DNA from: CAWGJF01 sp963715745
Lineage (GTDB): Bacteria > Bacteroidota > Ignavibacteria > Ignavibacteriales > Ignavibacteriaceae
Direction of reading: 5' to 3'
DNA length: 64,000 nt
Assembly: GCA_963715745.1 (NCBI GenBank)
Contig: OY970271.1
Location: 1,364,001 to 1,428,000 of the forward strand
Shown: piece by piece, positions 1-8,356 of the stretch
Layout: each line of letters begins with the position of its first letter
Numbering within the stretch: position 1 is the first letter of the stretch
Made by a program: the position numbers and the translations under genes
The notes under the pieces: generated by a model
What the model was told of the DNA's origin: nothing
Database searches by the model: none
The model's input: only the letters and a program-made list of their open reading frames with translations

Positions 1-1
1 G

Positions 2-208
2 ATTCAAAAACTTCCGCATCTAAAAACATTAAAAAATGTATTTGATAATACTATTGCTCGTCCAACAGTTCCATATTATGCGCAAATATCAGAAGTTATT
101 CAGCGGAATGTAAATAACTGTTTGGCAAATAAAATTTCTCCTGCTGGTGCTTTAAATGAAATTGAAGGAGAAATGAAAAAAATAATTGAAATTTATGGAG
201 AGAAGTAG
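2..208 (+). CDS. ABC sugar-binding protein, C-terminal fragment
   Basis: Only the last 68 codons or so are in the window; the gene starts upstream. The visible tail has the helical ending typical of family 1 extracellular solute-binding proteins, with a RPTVPYY-like segment followed by helices containing ALNEIEGEM. Two maltose-type permeases and a MalK-like ATPase follow directly, so this is read as the binding component of the same carbohydrate importer. The stop codon overlaps the start region of the first permease, which implies translational coupling. The substrate cannot be told from the fragment. Confidence 0.75.
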   Translation: MQKLPHLKTLKNVFDNTIARPTVPYYAQISEVIQRNVNNCLANKISPAGALNEIEGEMKKIIEIYGEK

Positions 209-1085
209 AACAAACTTATCTGGTGAAACAAAAACAGCTTATCTTTTTAATGCGCCATTAATTATTGTTGCTGTTTTGTTTGTACTTGTTCCTGTCATCG
301 GAACGATAGTAACCAGCTTGATGAGAAATGTTACTTTTCTTCCTGAAAAATTTATAGCTTTAGAAAATTTTAAAAGATTGTTCAGTGACAGTCATTTTTT
401 TGAATCATTAAAATTTACACTTTTATTTGTCATTGTTTCGGTTTCACTTGAGCTGCTTTTTGGGCTTATCTTTGCTTTACTTTTGAATGAAGCACTTCCT
501 TTGCGCGGTTTGCTTCGCGTTGTTATTTTAATTCCATGGGTAATCCCAATTGCAATTTCTGCAAGAGTGTGGGAACTCATTTACAATTTCAATTATGGAA
601 TTTTTAATTACATAATATTACAGTTAGGTATTTCGGATCAACCCGTAAGCTGGCTTGGTTCATCAATTGGTGCATTTGCAGCAGTTGTTATTAGTGATGT
701 TTGGAAGACAACTCCGTTTATTGCGATCATTCTTCTTACAGGTCTTTCAGCTATTAATCGTGATCTTTACAAACAGGCAAAGATTGACGGAACAAATTTT
801 ATCCAACGGTTTTTTAAGATCACCTTTCCATTAATAAAGCCGGTAATAGTGGTTGCTCTTCTTTTCCGCTCCATTGATGCAATCCGAATATTCGATTTAA
901 TTTATGTTCTTACAGGCGGAGGCCCCGGTGGAAGTACTTCTTCCTTATCAATCTATGCATTTAATTATTATGTCTCAGGTGATTTTGGCTATGGTTCTGC
1001 TGTATCGGTAATTGTGTTTTTAGCAGCGATCTTTCTTGCAGTTCTTTATATAAAGTTTGGAAAATTCAAAGAGACATTGCAGTGA
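195..1085 (+). CDS. Carbohydrate ABC transporter permease, MalF/UgpA type
   Basis: An inner-membrane subunit of a carbohydrate ABC importer, about 296 residues, with six predicted hydrophobic segments. The cytoplasmic EAA loop that contacts the ATPase is visible near residues 190-215 (YKQAKIDGTNFIQRF...FPLIKP). I chose the ATG at 195, nine bases inside an alternative TTG at 186; neither has a strong ribosome binding site at ideal distance. It overlaps the binding-protein gene by 14 bp and the next permease by 4 bp (GTGA), so the four genes are one operon. The family assignment is firm but the sugar is unknown. Its position beside the pectin block makes an oligogalacturonide or related glycan possible, by inference only. 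Confidence 0.88.
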   Translation: MERSRTNLSGETKTAYLFNAPLIIVAVLFVLVPVIGTIVTSLMRNVTFLPEKFIALENFKRLFSDSHFFESLKFTLLFVIVSVSLELLFGLIFALLLNEALPLRGLLRVVILIPWVIPIAISARVWELIYNFNYGIFNYIILQLGISDQPVSWLGSSIGAFAAVVISDVWKTTPFIAIILLTGLSAINRDLYKQAKIDGTNFIQRFFKITFPLIKPVIVVALLFRSIDAIRIFDLIYVLTGGGPGGSTSSLSIYAFNYYVSGDFGYGSAVSVIVFLAAIFLAVLYIKFGKFKETLQ

Positions 1086-1912
1086 GAGAGGAAAAAATTA
1101 TAGAATTACTAAAAGCATTAGGGATAATTTTCTTGCTTGTTTTCTGTTTATTCCCTTTTTTTTGGATGATATTTATTTCGCTGAATAATAATCCGGATTT
1201 TCTTTCTCCGCAAACTGATTTTGCTTTTACATTCAATAATTATTTTGAAGTAGTCACATCAAACAAATTTCACTTGTGGGATTATTTAAAAAACAGTCTT
1301 GTCGTTTCAGTAGCATCGGCAATCCTTGCAACATTTTTTGCCAGCCTTTCAGCTTATTCAATTACTCGCTTAAAATTTCCCGGGAGAATAATTATTCCAC
1401 TTTTGCTTCTGGGATTTTCAATGTTCCCACAGATTGCAATCATTGGTTATCTATTTGGTATGATAACTGATTTTGGCTGGCTGAATACTTACTTCGCGTT
1501 AATTTTTCCTTATATAACTCTCGGACTCCCGTTGGCTTTATGGATAATGTTAAGCTACTTTTCTCAGCTTTCAACGGAACTTGATAAAGCTGCATTGATT
1601 GACGGAGCAAGTCGCTTACAAATTTTATTTAAAGTGATTTTACCGCTGTCACTTCCAGCTTTATTTTCTACATTTATGTTAACACTTATTTATGCATTTA
1701 ATGAATTTCTCTTTGCTTTGATGCTAACCACAGATTATAATGGGAGAACCATTCCTGTTGGCATCGCATTATTTGAAGGTTTGCACGGGCAAATTCCATG
1801 GGGCTATATAATGGCAGCATCAGTAATTGCAATAACACCGGTTTTAATATTAATAGCTTTATTCCAGAAATACATTATTCGGGGATTAACAGAAGGCGCA
1901 GTTAAAGGATGA
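1082..1912 (+). CDS. Carbohydrate ABC transporter permease, MalG/UgpE type
   Basis: The second membrane subunit of the importer, 276 residues with six predicted membrane spans. The EAA motif is clear near residues 185-215 (LDKAALIDGASRLQ, then ILPLSLPAL). The GTG start overlaps the upstream stop by 4 bp, and the stop overlaps the ATPase start by 4 bp (ATGA), the usual layout of a translationally coupled ABC operon. Family CUT1 permeases of this size work as a heterodimer with the MalF-like subunit just upstream. Nothing in the sequence fixes the substrate. Confidence 0.88.
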   Translation: MREEKIIELLKALGIIFLLVFCLFPFFWMIFISLNNNPDFLSPQTDFAFTFNNYFEVVTSNKFHLWDYLKNSLVVSVASAILATFFASLSAYSITRLKFPGRIIIPLLLLGFSMFPQIAIIGYLFGMITDFGWLNTYFALIFPYITLGLPLALWIMLSYFSQLSTELDKAALIDGASRLQILFKVILPLSLPALFSTFMLTLIYAFNEFLFALMLTTDYNGRTIPVGIALFEGLHGQIPWGYIMAASVIAITPVLILIALFQKYIIRGLTEGAVKG

Positions 1913-2982
1913 TTGATATCAAAATTAATAACATCAGGAAAAACTTTTTCACAATTAAAAGAGGAAAAGTAGAAGCTCTGAAAGGAATTGACCTGGAAAT
2001 TCCAGCCGGTAAATTTTTTGTGCTGCTTGGACCAAGTGGGTGTGGTAAATCAACTTTGTTAAATATAATTGCAGGAATTGAAAAACCATCAGATGGTAAT
2101 ATTTATTTCGGCGATAAGCTTGTTGTATCTTCAGACAGGAAAATATTTCTATCTCCGAAGGAACGTGATGTTGCAATGGTTTTCCAAAGTTATGCTCTTT
2201 ATCCACATTTATCAGTTTACGATAATATTGCTTTCCCGTTAAAAATTGCAAAGCTGGATAAAAATAAAATTGATGAAAAAATTAATTGGGCTGTGGATAT
2301 TCTTGAGATTAAAAATATATTAAATGCAAAACCAGGTGAATTAAGTGGTGGTCAGCGGCAGCGTGTTGCTCTTGGTAGGGCAATAGTTCGTGAACCGAAT
2401 TTGCTTTTACTGGATGAACCGCTTTCAAATCTTGATGCATTGCTTAGAATTACAATGCGAAGCGAATTGAAAAGTATTCAGCGAAAGCTAGAGCTTACAA
2501 CAATTTATGTAACTCATGATCAGACTGAAGCAATGTCGCTCGGAGATAAAATTGCAGTTTTGAATGAGGGTGTTGTTCAACAGATCGGAATACCTGAAGA
2601 AATCTATAATAATCCTGCAAATCTTTTTGTTGCCAGGTTTATTGGTTCCCCGCCGATGAATATTCTGAATGAAAATTTATTAAAGCAAATTAATGATCAG
2701 CTTAATTTTTTAGAAAGCAGAAGAATAGATGATGTTGTCGTGGGTATTCGCCCGGAAAAAATAAAAATAGTTGAGAAAAATAAAGGTATTATTAACGGCA
2801 CGCTCAAAATGACCGGACCCCCTGGAGGAGATTCTCTTTATTATCTGGATGTGGAAAAGAATGAAATTCTAGTGAAATCATCGAAATTAGAAAATATTAA
2901 AGAAAATGATAAAGTTGGGATAATGTTCTCAAAAGATGATCTATTAGTATTTGATAAAAAGATAGAATTAAAAGAGGAGTAA
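1909..2982 (+). CDS. Carbohydrate ABC transporter ATPase, MalK/UgpC type
   Basis: The ATPase of the importer, 357 residues. It has Walker A GPSGCGKST with Lys47, a Q-loop glutamine near 93, the ABC signature LSGGQ at 145-149, Walker B LLLLDEP with Asp169 and Glu170, and the switch His203 in VTHD. After about residue 240 comes a regulatory TOBE/OB-type domain, as in MalK and UgpC, though the total length is slightly short for MalK. The start overlaps the permease stop. It is the last gene of the operon; no strong terminator follows, only an AT-rich region. Such ATPases can serve several CUT1 importers, so it need not be dedicated to one sugar. Confidence 0.92.
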   Translation: MIDIKINNIRKNFFTIKRGKVEALKGIDLEIPAGKFFVLLGPSGCGKSTLLNIIAGIEKPSDGNIYFGDKLVVSSDRKIFLSPKERDVAMVFQSYALYPHLSVYDNIAFPLKIAKLDKNKIDEKINWAVDILEIKNILNAKPGELSGGQRQRVALGRAIVREPNLLLLDEPLSNLDALLRITMRSELKSIQRKLELTTIYVTHDQTEAMSLGDKIAVLNEGVVQQIGIPEEIYNNPANLFVARFIGSPPMNILNENLLKQINDQLNFLESRRIDDVVVGIRPEKIKIVEKNKGIINGTLKMTGPPGGDSLYYLDVEKNEILVKSSKLENIKENDKVGIMFSKDDLLVFDKKIELKEE

Positions 2983-3547
2983 AAGAATAAAATTTGAATA
3001 TAAATGTTTTTTCGGAATTCCTTTCTTTTAGAGAAAAAATTAAATCAAAAAATATTTAAATGATCCCAATTTTTCTTGACAATAATAATATTTTTTCGTT
3101 AATTGTAAACGAAAACTTTATCGTTAACTTAACCGATTAAGTAATATTGAAAAATGTGACTTACCTGGCGAAGCACTAAGCAGCTTGAAATTATTTATAA
3201 ATATATAAAGCAAATCCTTACTTAAAAAATATACTAACACTTATCATAAATTTTAAATCTTGCCAAGACTATTAATTCACAAATTAAATTAATAAAACCG
3301 AACTTAAATTTTATAAAACTTTTTCGGTATTCTGATTTTCTTATCAAGTATAAAATAAAGTGTGGTTCAAACAAAACATTTATAATAATAGAACAAATAA
3401 ATATCCAATCAATCAAACTTACGCCCAAGAATATTTTTTGAAGTTAAACTTTCTGTAACAAAGTTTTATCGTTTCAATTAAAGTATGCTAAACTTCCGGA
3501 TCTATTTTTAAACAGGAATATTAATAAATGTTATAGGGATTAATTTT
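2983..3547 (+). other. 565-bp non-coding region upstream of the pectin block
   Basis: No convincing gene lies here. It is very AT-rich and separates the ABC operon from the first TonB receptor. It holds a TTGACA hexamer at 3076-3081 without a good -10 partner, a TCGTT(N7)AACGA inverted repeat at 3096-3112, and a 14-base near-palindrome centred on CG at 3128-3141. The remaining 400 bases or so before the receptor start show nothing I can name, leaving room for a long 5' leader. This is the likely control region of the pectin block. Confidence 0.6.
3128..3141. promoter_or_regulatory. Candidate LacI-family operator
   Basis: The sequence CTTAACCGATTAAG is an inverted repeat with one mismatched pair around a central CG, the layout typical of LacI/GalR-family operators. 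It lies just downstream of a TTGACA hexamer, and the block it precedes encodes a LacI-type regulator (24405-25436). The link between site and protein is inference, and no second identical copy was noticed in the window. Confidence 0.35.
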
Positions 3548-6547
3548 ATGAAACTTTTTACTAAGATTCTTTTCCTGTCAGCCATAATTATTTTCAGCGC
3601 TTTTACTATTTATTCACAGGGCAGGATAAAAGGTACTATTACAGACTCTACAAGTAAAAAAGCATTGAGTTTTGCAAATGTGTTTATTACAGGTACATCA
3701 CTTGGAGCATCTTCCAATATTGAAGGTGAATATTTAATTACTGGAGTACCTGTTGGAAAACATCAAGTCAGAGTTTCTTATATAGGCTATAAACCAAAAG
3801 ATTTTGAAATCGAAATATTTGAAAACAAAACAGTTATTTTAAATGCCAAACTGATACCCCAGGTGCTTGAAGGTGAAGAAGTAGTTATAACTACACAGGC
3901 ACTTGGTCAGGTTTCTGCTATCAACCAGCAATTAAATTCAAACACAATAGTTAATGTTGTTTCAGAAGAACGTATTCAGGAATTACCTGATGCGAATGCG
4001 GGTGAATCAATTGGACGATTACCCGGTGTATCAATTACACGTTCAGGCGGTGAGGCTAATAAAATTGTATTAAGAGGATTGGATGAGAAATATTCTACAA
4101 TCACAATCGATGGTCTTAGAATGGCTTCAACGGATGAGAATGACCGTGGGATTGATTTAAGTATGATTTCACAGGGTTCACTGGCAGGAATAGAATTGTT
4201 CAAAGCTCTTACACCTGATAAAGATGGTGATGCAATTGCCGGAAGTGTAAATTTTGTTACTAAAAAGGCTCCGGATAAAAGACTGCTTAGATTAGATTCA
4301 AAAGGGGGATATAATAAACTAGAATCATCACTTGGTCAATATGACTTTAATCTAAGATATGGTGAAAGATTCTTTAGTGATTTACTTGGTGTTCAGCTTA
4401 ATGGAAATATTGAAAACAGAATAAGAAGTAATGAGGCAACAAACTTTGATTATAACCTGAGTCTCGATTCTCTCAGAGATTATGAAATTACAAATTCAAC
4501 ATTGTATTACACTGATGAATTAAGAAAAAGATATGGATTTAATTTAATATTAGATGTTGATACTCCTGATAGTGGTACAGTAAAGTTCAATACGGTTTTT
4601 AATAAAACAAGAAGAGATTATCTGGAATCAAATCGAAATTATCCAACTATAAGCAGTACGGATATTTTATTTGGAGGCAGATCGGTTATACAGGATATAC
4701 AGTCATTTAATGCATTTCTAAAAGGTGATAATCATTTCTTCACAATTAATTTTGATTGGGGATTAGCTTTTGCTCAATCAAATTCTGAAAATCCATTTGA
4801 CTATCAGGTTGACTTAAAGGAACCAAGTATTGTTGATAGCTCAGGGCAACCAATTTCGGGAATGCTTCCTATTCCAACAAGTTTAAGACATGGACCTGTC
4901 GATAAAATAATTACTTATGCACTCAATAATGTCTCTACTTCTTATTTATATGATGCTTATGACAGATATCAGGAAACTCTGGATAAAAACCAAACAGCTT
5001 TTTTGAATTTATCCAGAAAATATAATTTTGGGAATTTATTTTCAGGAGAATTTAAAATAGGAGGTAAATACAGAGCAAACACAAAATCAAAAAATAAAAC
5101 CGAATATATTTCCCCTTATTACCTTAACGGTCTCTCGCCTTATGAAAAATTACCGGATGGAACAATTGTATTAAAAGATTTTTCAGGTACGCACTTTGAA
5201 AACCTGCAAATAAGTGGTAGTTCATTATTAGCAACCAACTTTACAGATATTAATCCCGAGGACAGAAATGTTTATGATAGATATAGGCTGTTTCCTCTGT
5301 TGAATAGAGATTACCTTGATGAATGGCGTAAATTAAATATTAATGGAGTAACGACACAGGCTGGAACCACTCCGGAGTATGCAAGAAACTCTGCAGTAGA
5401 AGCAGATAGATATTATGTTACAGAAAGAGTTTCTGCTGCTTATATTATGAATACTTTTAATTTTGGCAGATTAGCTACTCTGATTGCAGGAGCCAGAGTT
5501 GAAAGTGAAAATAATGATTATAGTACTCGTTATTCTCCACAGATACTTTCAGGATTTCCCTCTCCTCAGGGTGAAATACGCGACACAACATCTAAACACA
5601 AAGAGACAGTCTGGTTACCGAATTTTCATCTTCTGATAAGACCACTTGATTTTCTTAACATAAGATTAGCTGGATATAAAGCGCTGGCGAGACCCGATTT
5701 TGATCGAAGGCTGCCAAGTTATATACTTAGGGCGGCAGGTACTTTTTATAATAATAACAGCATAACTTTAGGAAATCCCGAATTAAAGAATGTTAAAGCA
5801 TGGAATTTTGAGATTAATACTTCAGTATTTAGTAACTATGTTGGATTGTTTTCAGTTTCTGCTTTTTATAAAGAATTAAAGGATGTTTTTCATACTATTA
5901 ATGGAATTGAGTTTGCAAGAGCAAACGGACAGGCACTTTTAGACAGTTTGGGAATTCCTGTTACAAGTCCATTTATAGGAGATTTCCAGGTTCAATATCA
6001 ATACAATTCTAATAAGCCGGCTAAAGTCTGGGGTTTTGAAATTGAACATCAAATAAATTTTTGGTATTTACCCGGACTATTGAGCAATATAGTTCTCAAC
6101 TATAACTTATCGTTTATTCGTTCTGAAACATTTATTACAGCCTCAACAACACGAACCATTTTTAATCCATTTCCAAGAAATGAAACTGTTATAATTGAAA
6201 GAAAGCAAAAGCTTGAAGGTCAGCCTGAGTTTTTTGGCAATATTTCGTTGGGTTATGATATAGGTGGTTTTTCTGCACGTGTATCTTTATTCCACCAGGG
6301 TGAGTACAACAGAACATTTTCAGTAAACGGCAGAAGTGATGTTGTTGTAAATGCTTTCACCAGATTAGATCTTGTTCTAAAGCAGGAGATTTTGGAAGAT
6401 CATTTTTATGTTACACTAAGTCTTAACAACCTAACAAATGTACAAGAAGGAACAACAATTAAAAACAGACTTCAGGGTTGGAATCTGGAAGACAGAACAG
6501 AAAGATATGGTCAAACAGCTGACTTATCCTTGCGTTTTATCCTATAA
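3548..6547 (+). CDS. TonB-dependent outer-membrane receptor
   Basis: A 999-residue outer-membrane receptor, probably for import of pectin oligosaccharides. It has a signal peptide to about residue 23 (ending YSQ), a CarboxypepD_reg-like domain at roughly 25-105, a TonB plug at about 125-240, and a beta-barrel to the C-terminal aromatic/aliphatic end LRFIL. The plug contains DKDGDAIAGSVNFVTK, a pattern of the TonB receptor subgroup known from Xanthomonas and Caulobacter glycan loci. No SusD homologue follows, so it is not a classic SusC/D pair. It is the first gene after the long putative control region, preceded by an AGGGA-type ribosome binding site. The substrate is inferred from the neighbouring PL9, GH28 and CE8 genes. 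Confidence 0.88.
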   Translation: MKLFTKILFLSAIIIFSAFTIYSQGRIKGTITDSTSKKALSFANVFITGTSLGASSNIEGEYLITGVPVGKHQVRVSYIGYKPKDFEIEIFENKTVILNAKLIPQVLEGEEVVITTQALGQVSAINQQLNSNTIVNVVSEERIQELPDANAGESIGRLPGVSITRSGGEANKIVLRGLDEKYSTITIDGLRMASTDENDRGIDLSMISQGSLAGIELFKALTPDKDGDAIAGSVNFVTKKAPDKRLLRLDSKGGYNKLESSLGQYDFNLRYGERFFSDLLGVQLNGNIENRIRSNEATNFDYNLSLDSLRDYEITNSTLYYTDELRKRYGFNLILDVDTPDSGTVKFNTVFNKTRRDYLESNRNYPTISSTDILFGGRSVIQDIQSFNAFLKGDNHFFTINFDWGLAFAQSNSENPFDYQVDLKEPSIVDSSGQPISGMLPIPTSLRHGPVDKIITYALNNVSTSYLYDAYDRYQETLDKNQTAFLNLSRKYNFGNLFSGEFKIGGKYRANTKSKNKTEYISPYYLNGLSPYEKLPDGTIVLKDFSGTHFENLQISGSSLLATNFTDINPEDRNVYDRYRLFPLLNRDYLDEWRKLNINGVTTQAGTTPEYARNSAVEADRYYVTERVSAAYIMNTFNFGRLATLIAGARVESENNDYSTRYSPQILSGFPSPQGEIRDTTSKHKETVWLPNFHLLIRPLDFLNIRLAGYKALARPDFDRRLPSYILRAAGTFYNNNSITLGNPELKNVKAWNFEINTSVFSNYVGLFSVSAFYKELKDVFHTINGIEFARANGQALLDSLGIPVTSPFIGDFQVQYQYNSNKPAKVWGFEIEHQINFWYLPGLLSNIVLNYNLSFIRSETFITASTTRTIFNPFPRNETVIIERKQKLEGQPEFFGNISLGYDIGGFSARVSLFHQGEYNRTFSVNGRSDVVVNAFTRLDLVLKQEILEDHFYVTLSLNNLTNVQEGTTIKNRLQGWNLEDRTERYGQTADLSLRFIL

Positions 6548-6607
6548 TTAAGATATCTAATTAATTCTTCTTTAATCATTATCAACCAATAAATAATTGG
6601 AGGTTCT

Positions 6608-8275
6608 ATGAATAAATTTAATTACGGGCTCTTATTTATTTTTCTATTGCTTGGCATGTCCTTCAATGCTTCAGCACAGGAATTAATTATTGAGCCGTTT
6701 TTCTCAAATGGTCAGTATCTTAACGATGTTATTGATGCTGATACAACAGCAAACGGAGACAGGTTACATACTGTTTATGTTTTGAGGAGAGATAGTTTTT
6801 ACCTTATTAATGGCGTTATCAGAAATGACGAAGGTTGGCCTCTTAATATTAAAGCGGAAGATGGCAGCGGCGGAAGGCCCATAATTTTCTTTGCCAATGT
6901 TCCAGGTGGAACTACAAATCCGGGTTACTTCACTCAAAATAGTGGTGATGTATGGTTGAAGGATCTTATTATTGAAACATATATTGAATCAGATCCTTCG
7001 CAAAAAGGTAATATGAATAATATGATTGGAACTGCTGCAGTAGGAACCAATATTGTTGTTGATGGCTGTATCTTTCTAAATGTTGATGGACAGATGGTAA
7101 GAACTAATTCAGCAGCAAATACAATAAAGCTTACCAATTGTATTTTTGCCGATATGGGTTATGAAGGTTCATCTAATTTTGGAGCTGGAAAAGGTGTTGA
7201 CTTAAGAGACGGATCTTGTGATACGTTGTTAATTCGTAATTGTACATTCGTTAATGTTCAGGATCGTGTTGTTCGTCATTACAACAGCTCTGCTCAGTTA
7301 AATCATTTCATCTTTGATCATAACACTGTTGTTAACAGCATGGCATACCATGGCATGTTATCACTAGGTTGGGTTGGTGAAGATGTTCAGATTACTAACA
7401 ACCTGTTTGTAGATCCATTTGCTGCTATGAATGATACTGACTATACACGTCAGCTTGAATTTATTACTAATGAAACAGATCCATTTGGCGGCAACAGAAT
7501 GACCTGGGTCTTTACGGATACGGCAGGGAATTCATCCTCAAATACAAACTTCAACATCTCAAATAATTACTATGCTATTTCAGATTCAGGCCAGGCATTT
7601 TATAACAGATGGGCAAGTGGAAATCCTCCGTTCCCTTCACAGTATAGTTCTTTACCTGAAGGATCAGCTTTAACCTGGTTTATTAATAGTAAGCTTGGTG
7701 CGGATTCAGTAAACGCATTTATGAAAGATAATAACATTGAACTAAGCAACACGCCTTACTTAATGACAAAACTTATGGATTGGTACAGAACCCCAATGGC
7801 TAATGGCGGAGCAGGTAAGACAAAACAAACCGGAAACTTTACAGATGATGTGGATATGGACAGAAGAACTTACACTTACTTCCAGGATACTTTGGATTGT
7901 ACTTACTTAAATTCATTACCAGCTTATACAGGAAGTACAGAAGGCTGGCCGGTTGGTGACCTGAACTGGTTCCCGAGTTTTCTAAGTGTTGAAACACTAG
8001 ATAACTCTCCAACGAATTATGAATTGTTACAGAATTATCCAAATCCATTTAACCCCTCAACCAAAATTACTTTCAAAATTCAGGAAAATGGAATGATAAG
8101 GTTGAGTGTGTACAATCTTTTAGGAGAGAAAGTTGAAACACTTGTTAACGAAGAATTACCTGTCGGTACACATCAGGTTGTCTTCAATGCTTCAAACCTA
8201 TCTTCCGGAGTTTATTTCTATAAACTCGAAGCAGGAAAGTATACAAGTGTTAAAAAAATGATGCTGCTTAAATAA
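6608..8275 (+). CDS. Secreted right-handed beta-helix protein with T9SS sorting domain
   Basis: A 555-residue exported protein. A signal peptide (to about residue 23, ASA/Q) is followed by a repetitive region at about 110-300 with NCIF, NCTF and NNLF turns spaced like coils of a parallel beta-helix, the fold of pectate lyases and related proteins. Residues from about 470 form a T9SS type A C-terminal sorting domain (NYPNPFNPSTKITF, ending KKMMLLK). I do not see a clear lyase or hydrolase active-site signature, so it may be a pectin-binding protein or a divergent lyase; relatives of DUF4957/DUF5123 proteins in Bacteroidetes pectin loci look similar. A GGAGG ribosome binding site precedes the ATG. 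A terminator hairpin follows, so this and the receptor can form a short transcript of their own. Confidence 0.75.
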   Translation: MNKFNYGLLFIFLLLGMSFNASAQELIIEPFFSNGQYLNDVIDADTTANGDRLHTVYVLRRDSFYLINGVIRNDEGWPLNIKAEDGSGGRPIIFFANVPGGTTNPGYFTQNSGDVWLKDLIIETYIESDPSQKGNMNNMIGTAAVGTNIVVDGCIFLNVDGQMVRTNSAANTIKLTNCIFADMGYEGSSNFGAGKGVDLRDGSCDTLLIRNCTFVNVQDRVVRHYNSSAQLNHFIFDHNTVVNSMAYHGMLSLGWVGEDVQITNNLFVDPFAAMNDTDYTRQLEFITNETDPFGGNRMTWVFTDTAGNSSSNTNFNISNNYYAISDSGQAFYNRWASGNPPFPSQYSSLPEGSALTWFINSKLGADSVNAFMKDNNIELSNTPYLMTKLMDWYRTPMANGGAGKTKQTGNFTDDVDMDRRTYTYFQDTLDCTYLNSLPAYTGSTEGWPVGDLNWFPSFLSVETLDNSPTNYELLQNYPNPFNPSTKITFKIQENGMIRLSVYNLLGEKVETLVNEELPVGTHQVVFNASNLSSGVYFYKLEAGKYTSVKKMMLLK

Positions 8276-8302
8276 TTTACCTCGATTAATGTTCTCCTTC
8301 GT

Positions 8303-8350
8303 GCACCCGGCCTGTTGTCGGGTGCGCTTATTTTTTAATTTTTTTTTTGG
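8303..8350 (+). terminator. Rho-independent terminator after the beta-helix gene
   Basis: A perfect 7-bp stem GCACCCG/CGGGTGC (8303-8309 with 8319-8325) with a 9-base loop is followed within a few bases by long T runs. It sits between two same-strand genes of the pectin block, so it likely lowers expression of the downstream genes relative to the receptor and beta-helix protein. Confidence 0.85.
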
Positions 8351-8356
8351 AAATTT

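Noticed and set aside
3234..3428. A 64-codon reading frame on the minus strand in the long spacer before the first TonB receptor.
   Set aside because: It needs a TTG start, has no ribosome binding site, shows no recognisable family, and its hydrophobic composition is what AT-rich non-coding DNA gives.
7999..8072. Recurring DNA encoding NYPNPFNP at the ends of several genes as a mobile or CRISPR-like repeat.
   Set aside because: The similarity is at protein level, in frame, and always at the C-terminus of exported proteins; it is the T9SS sorting domain.
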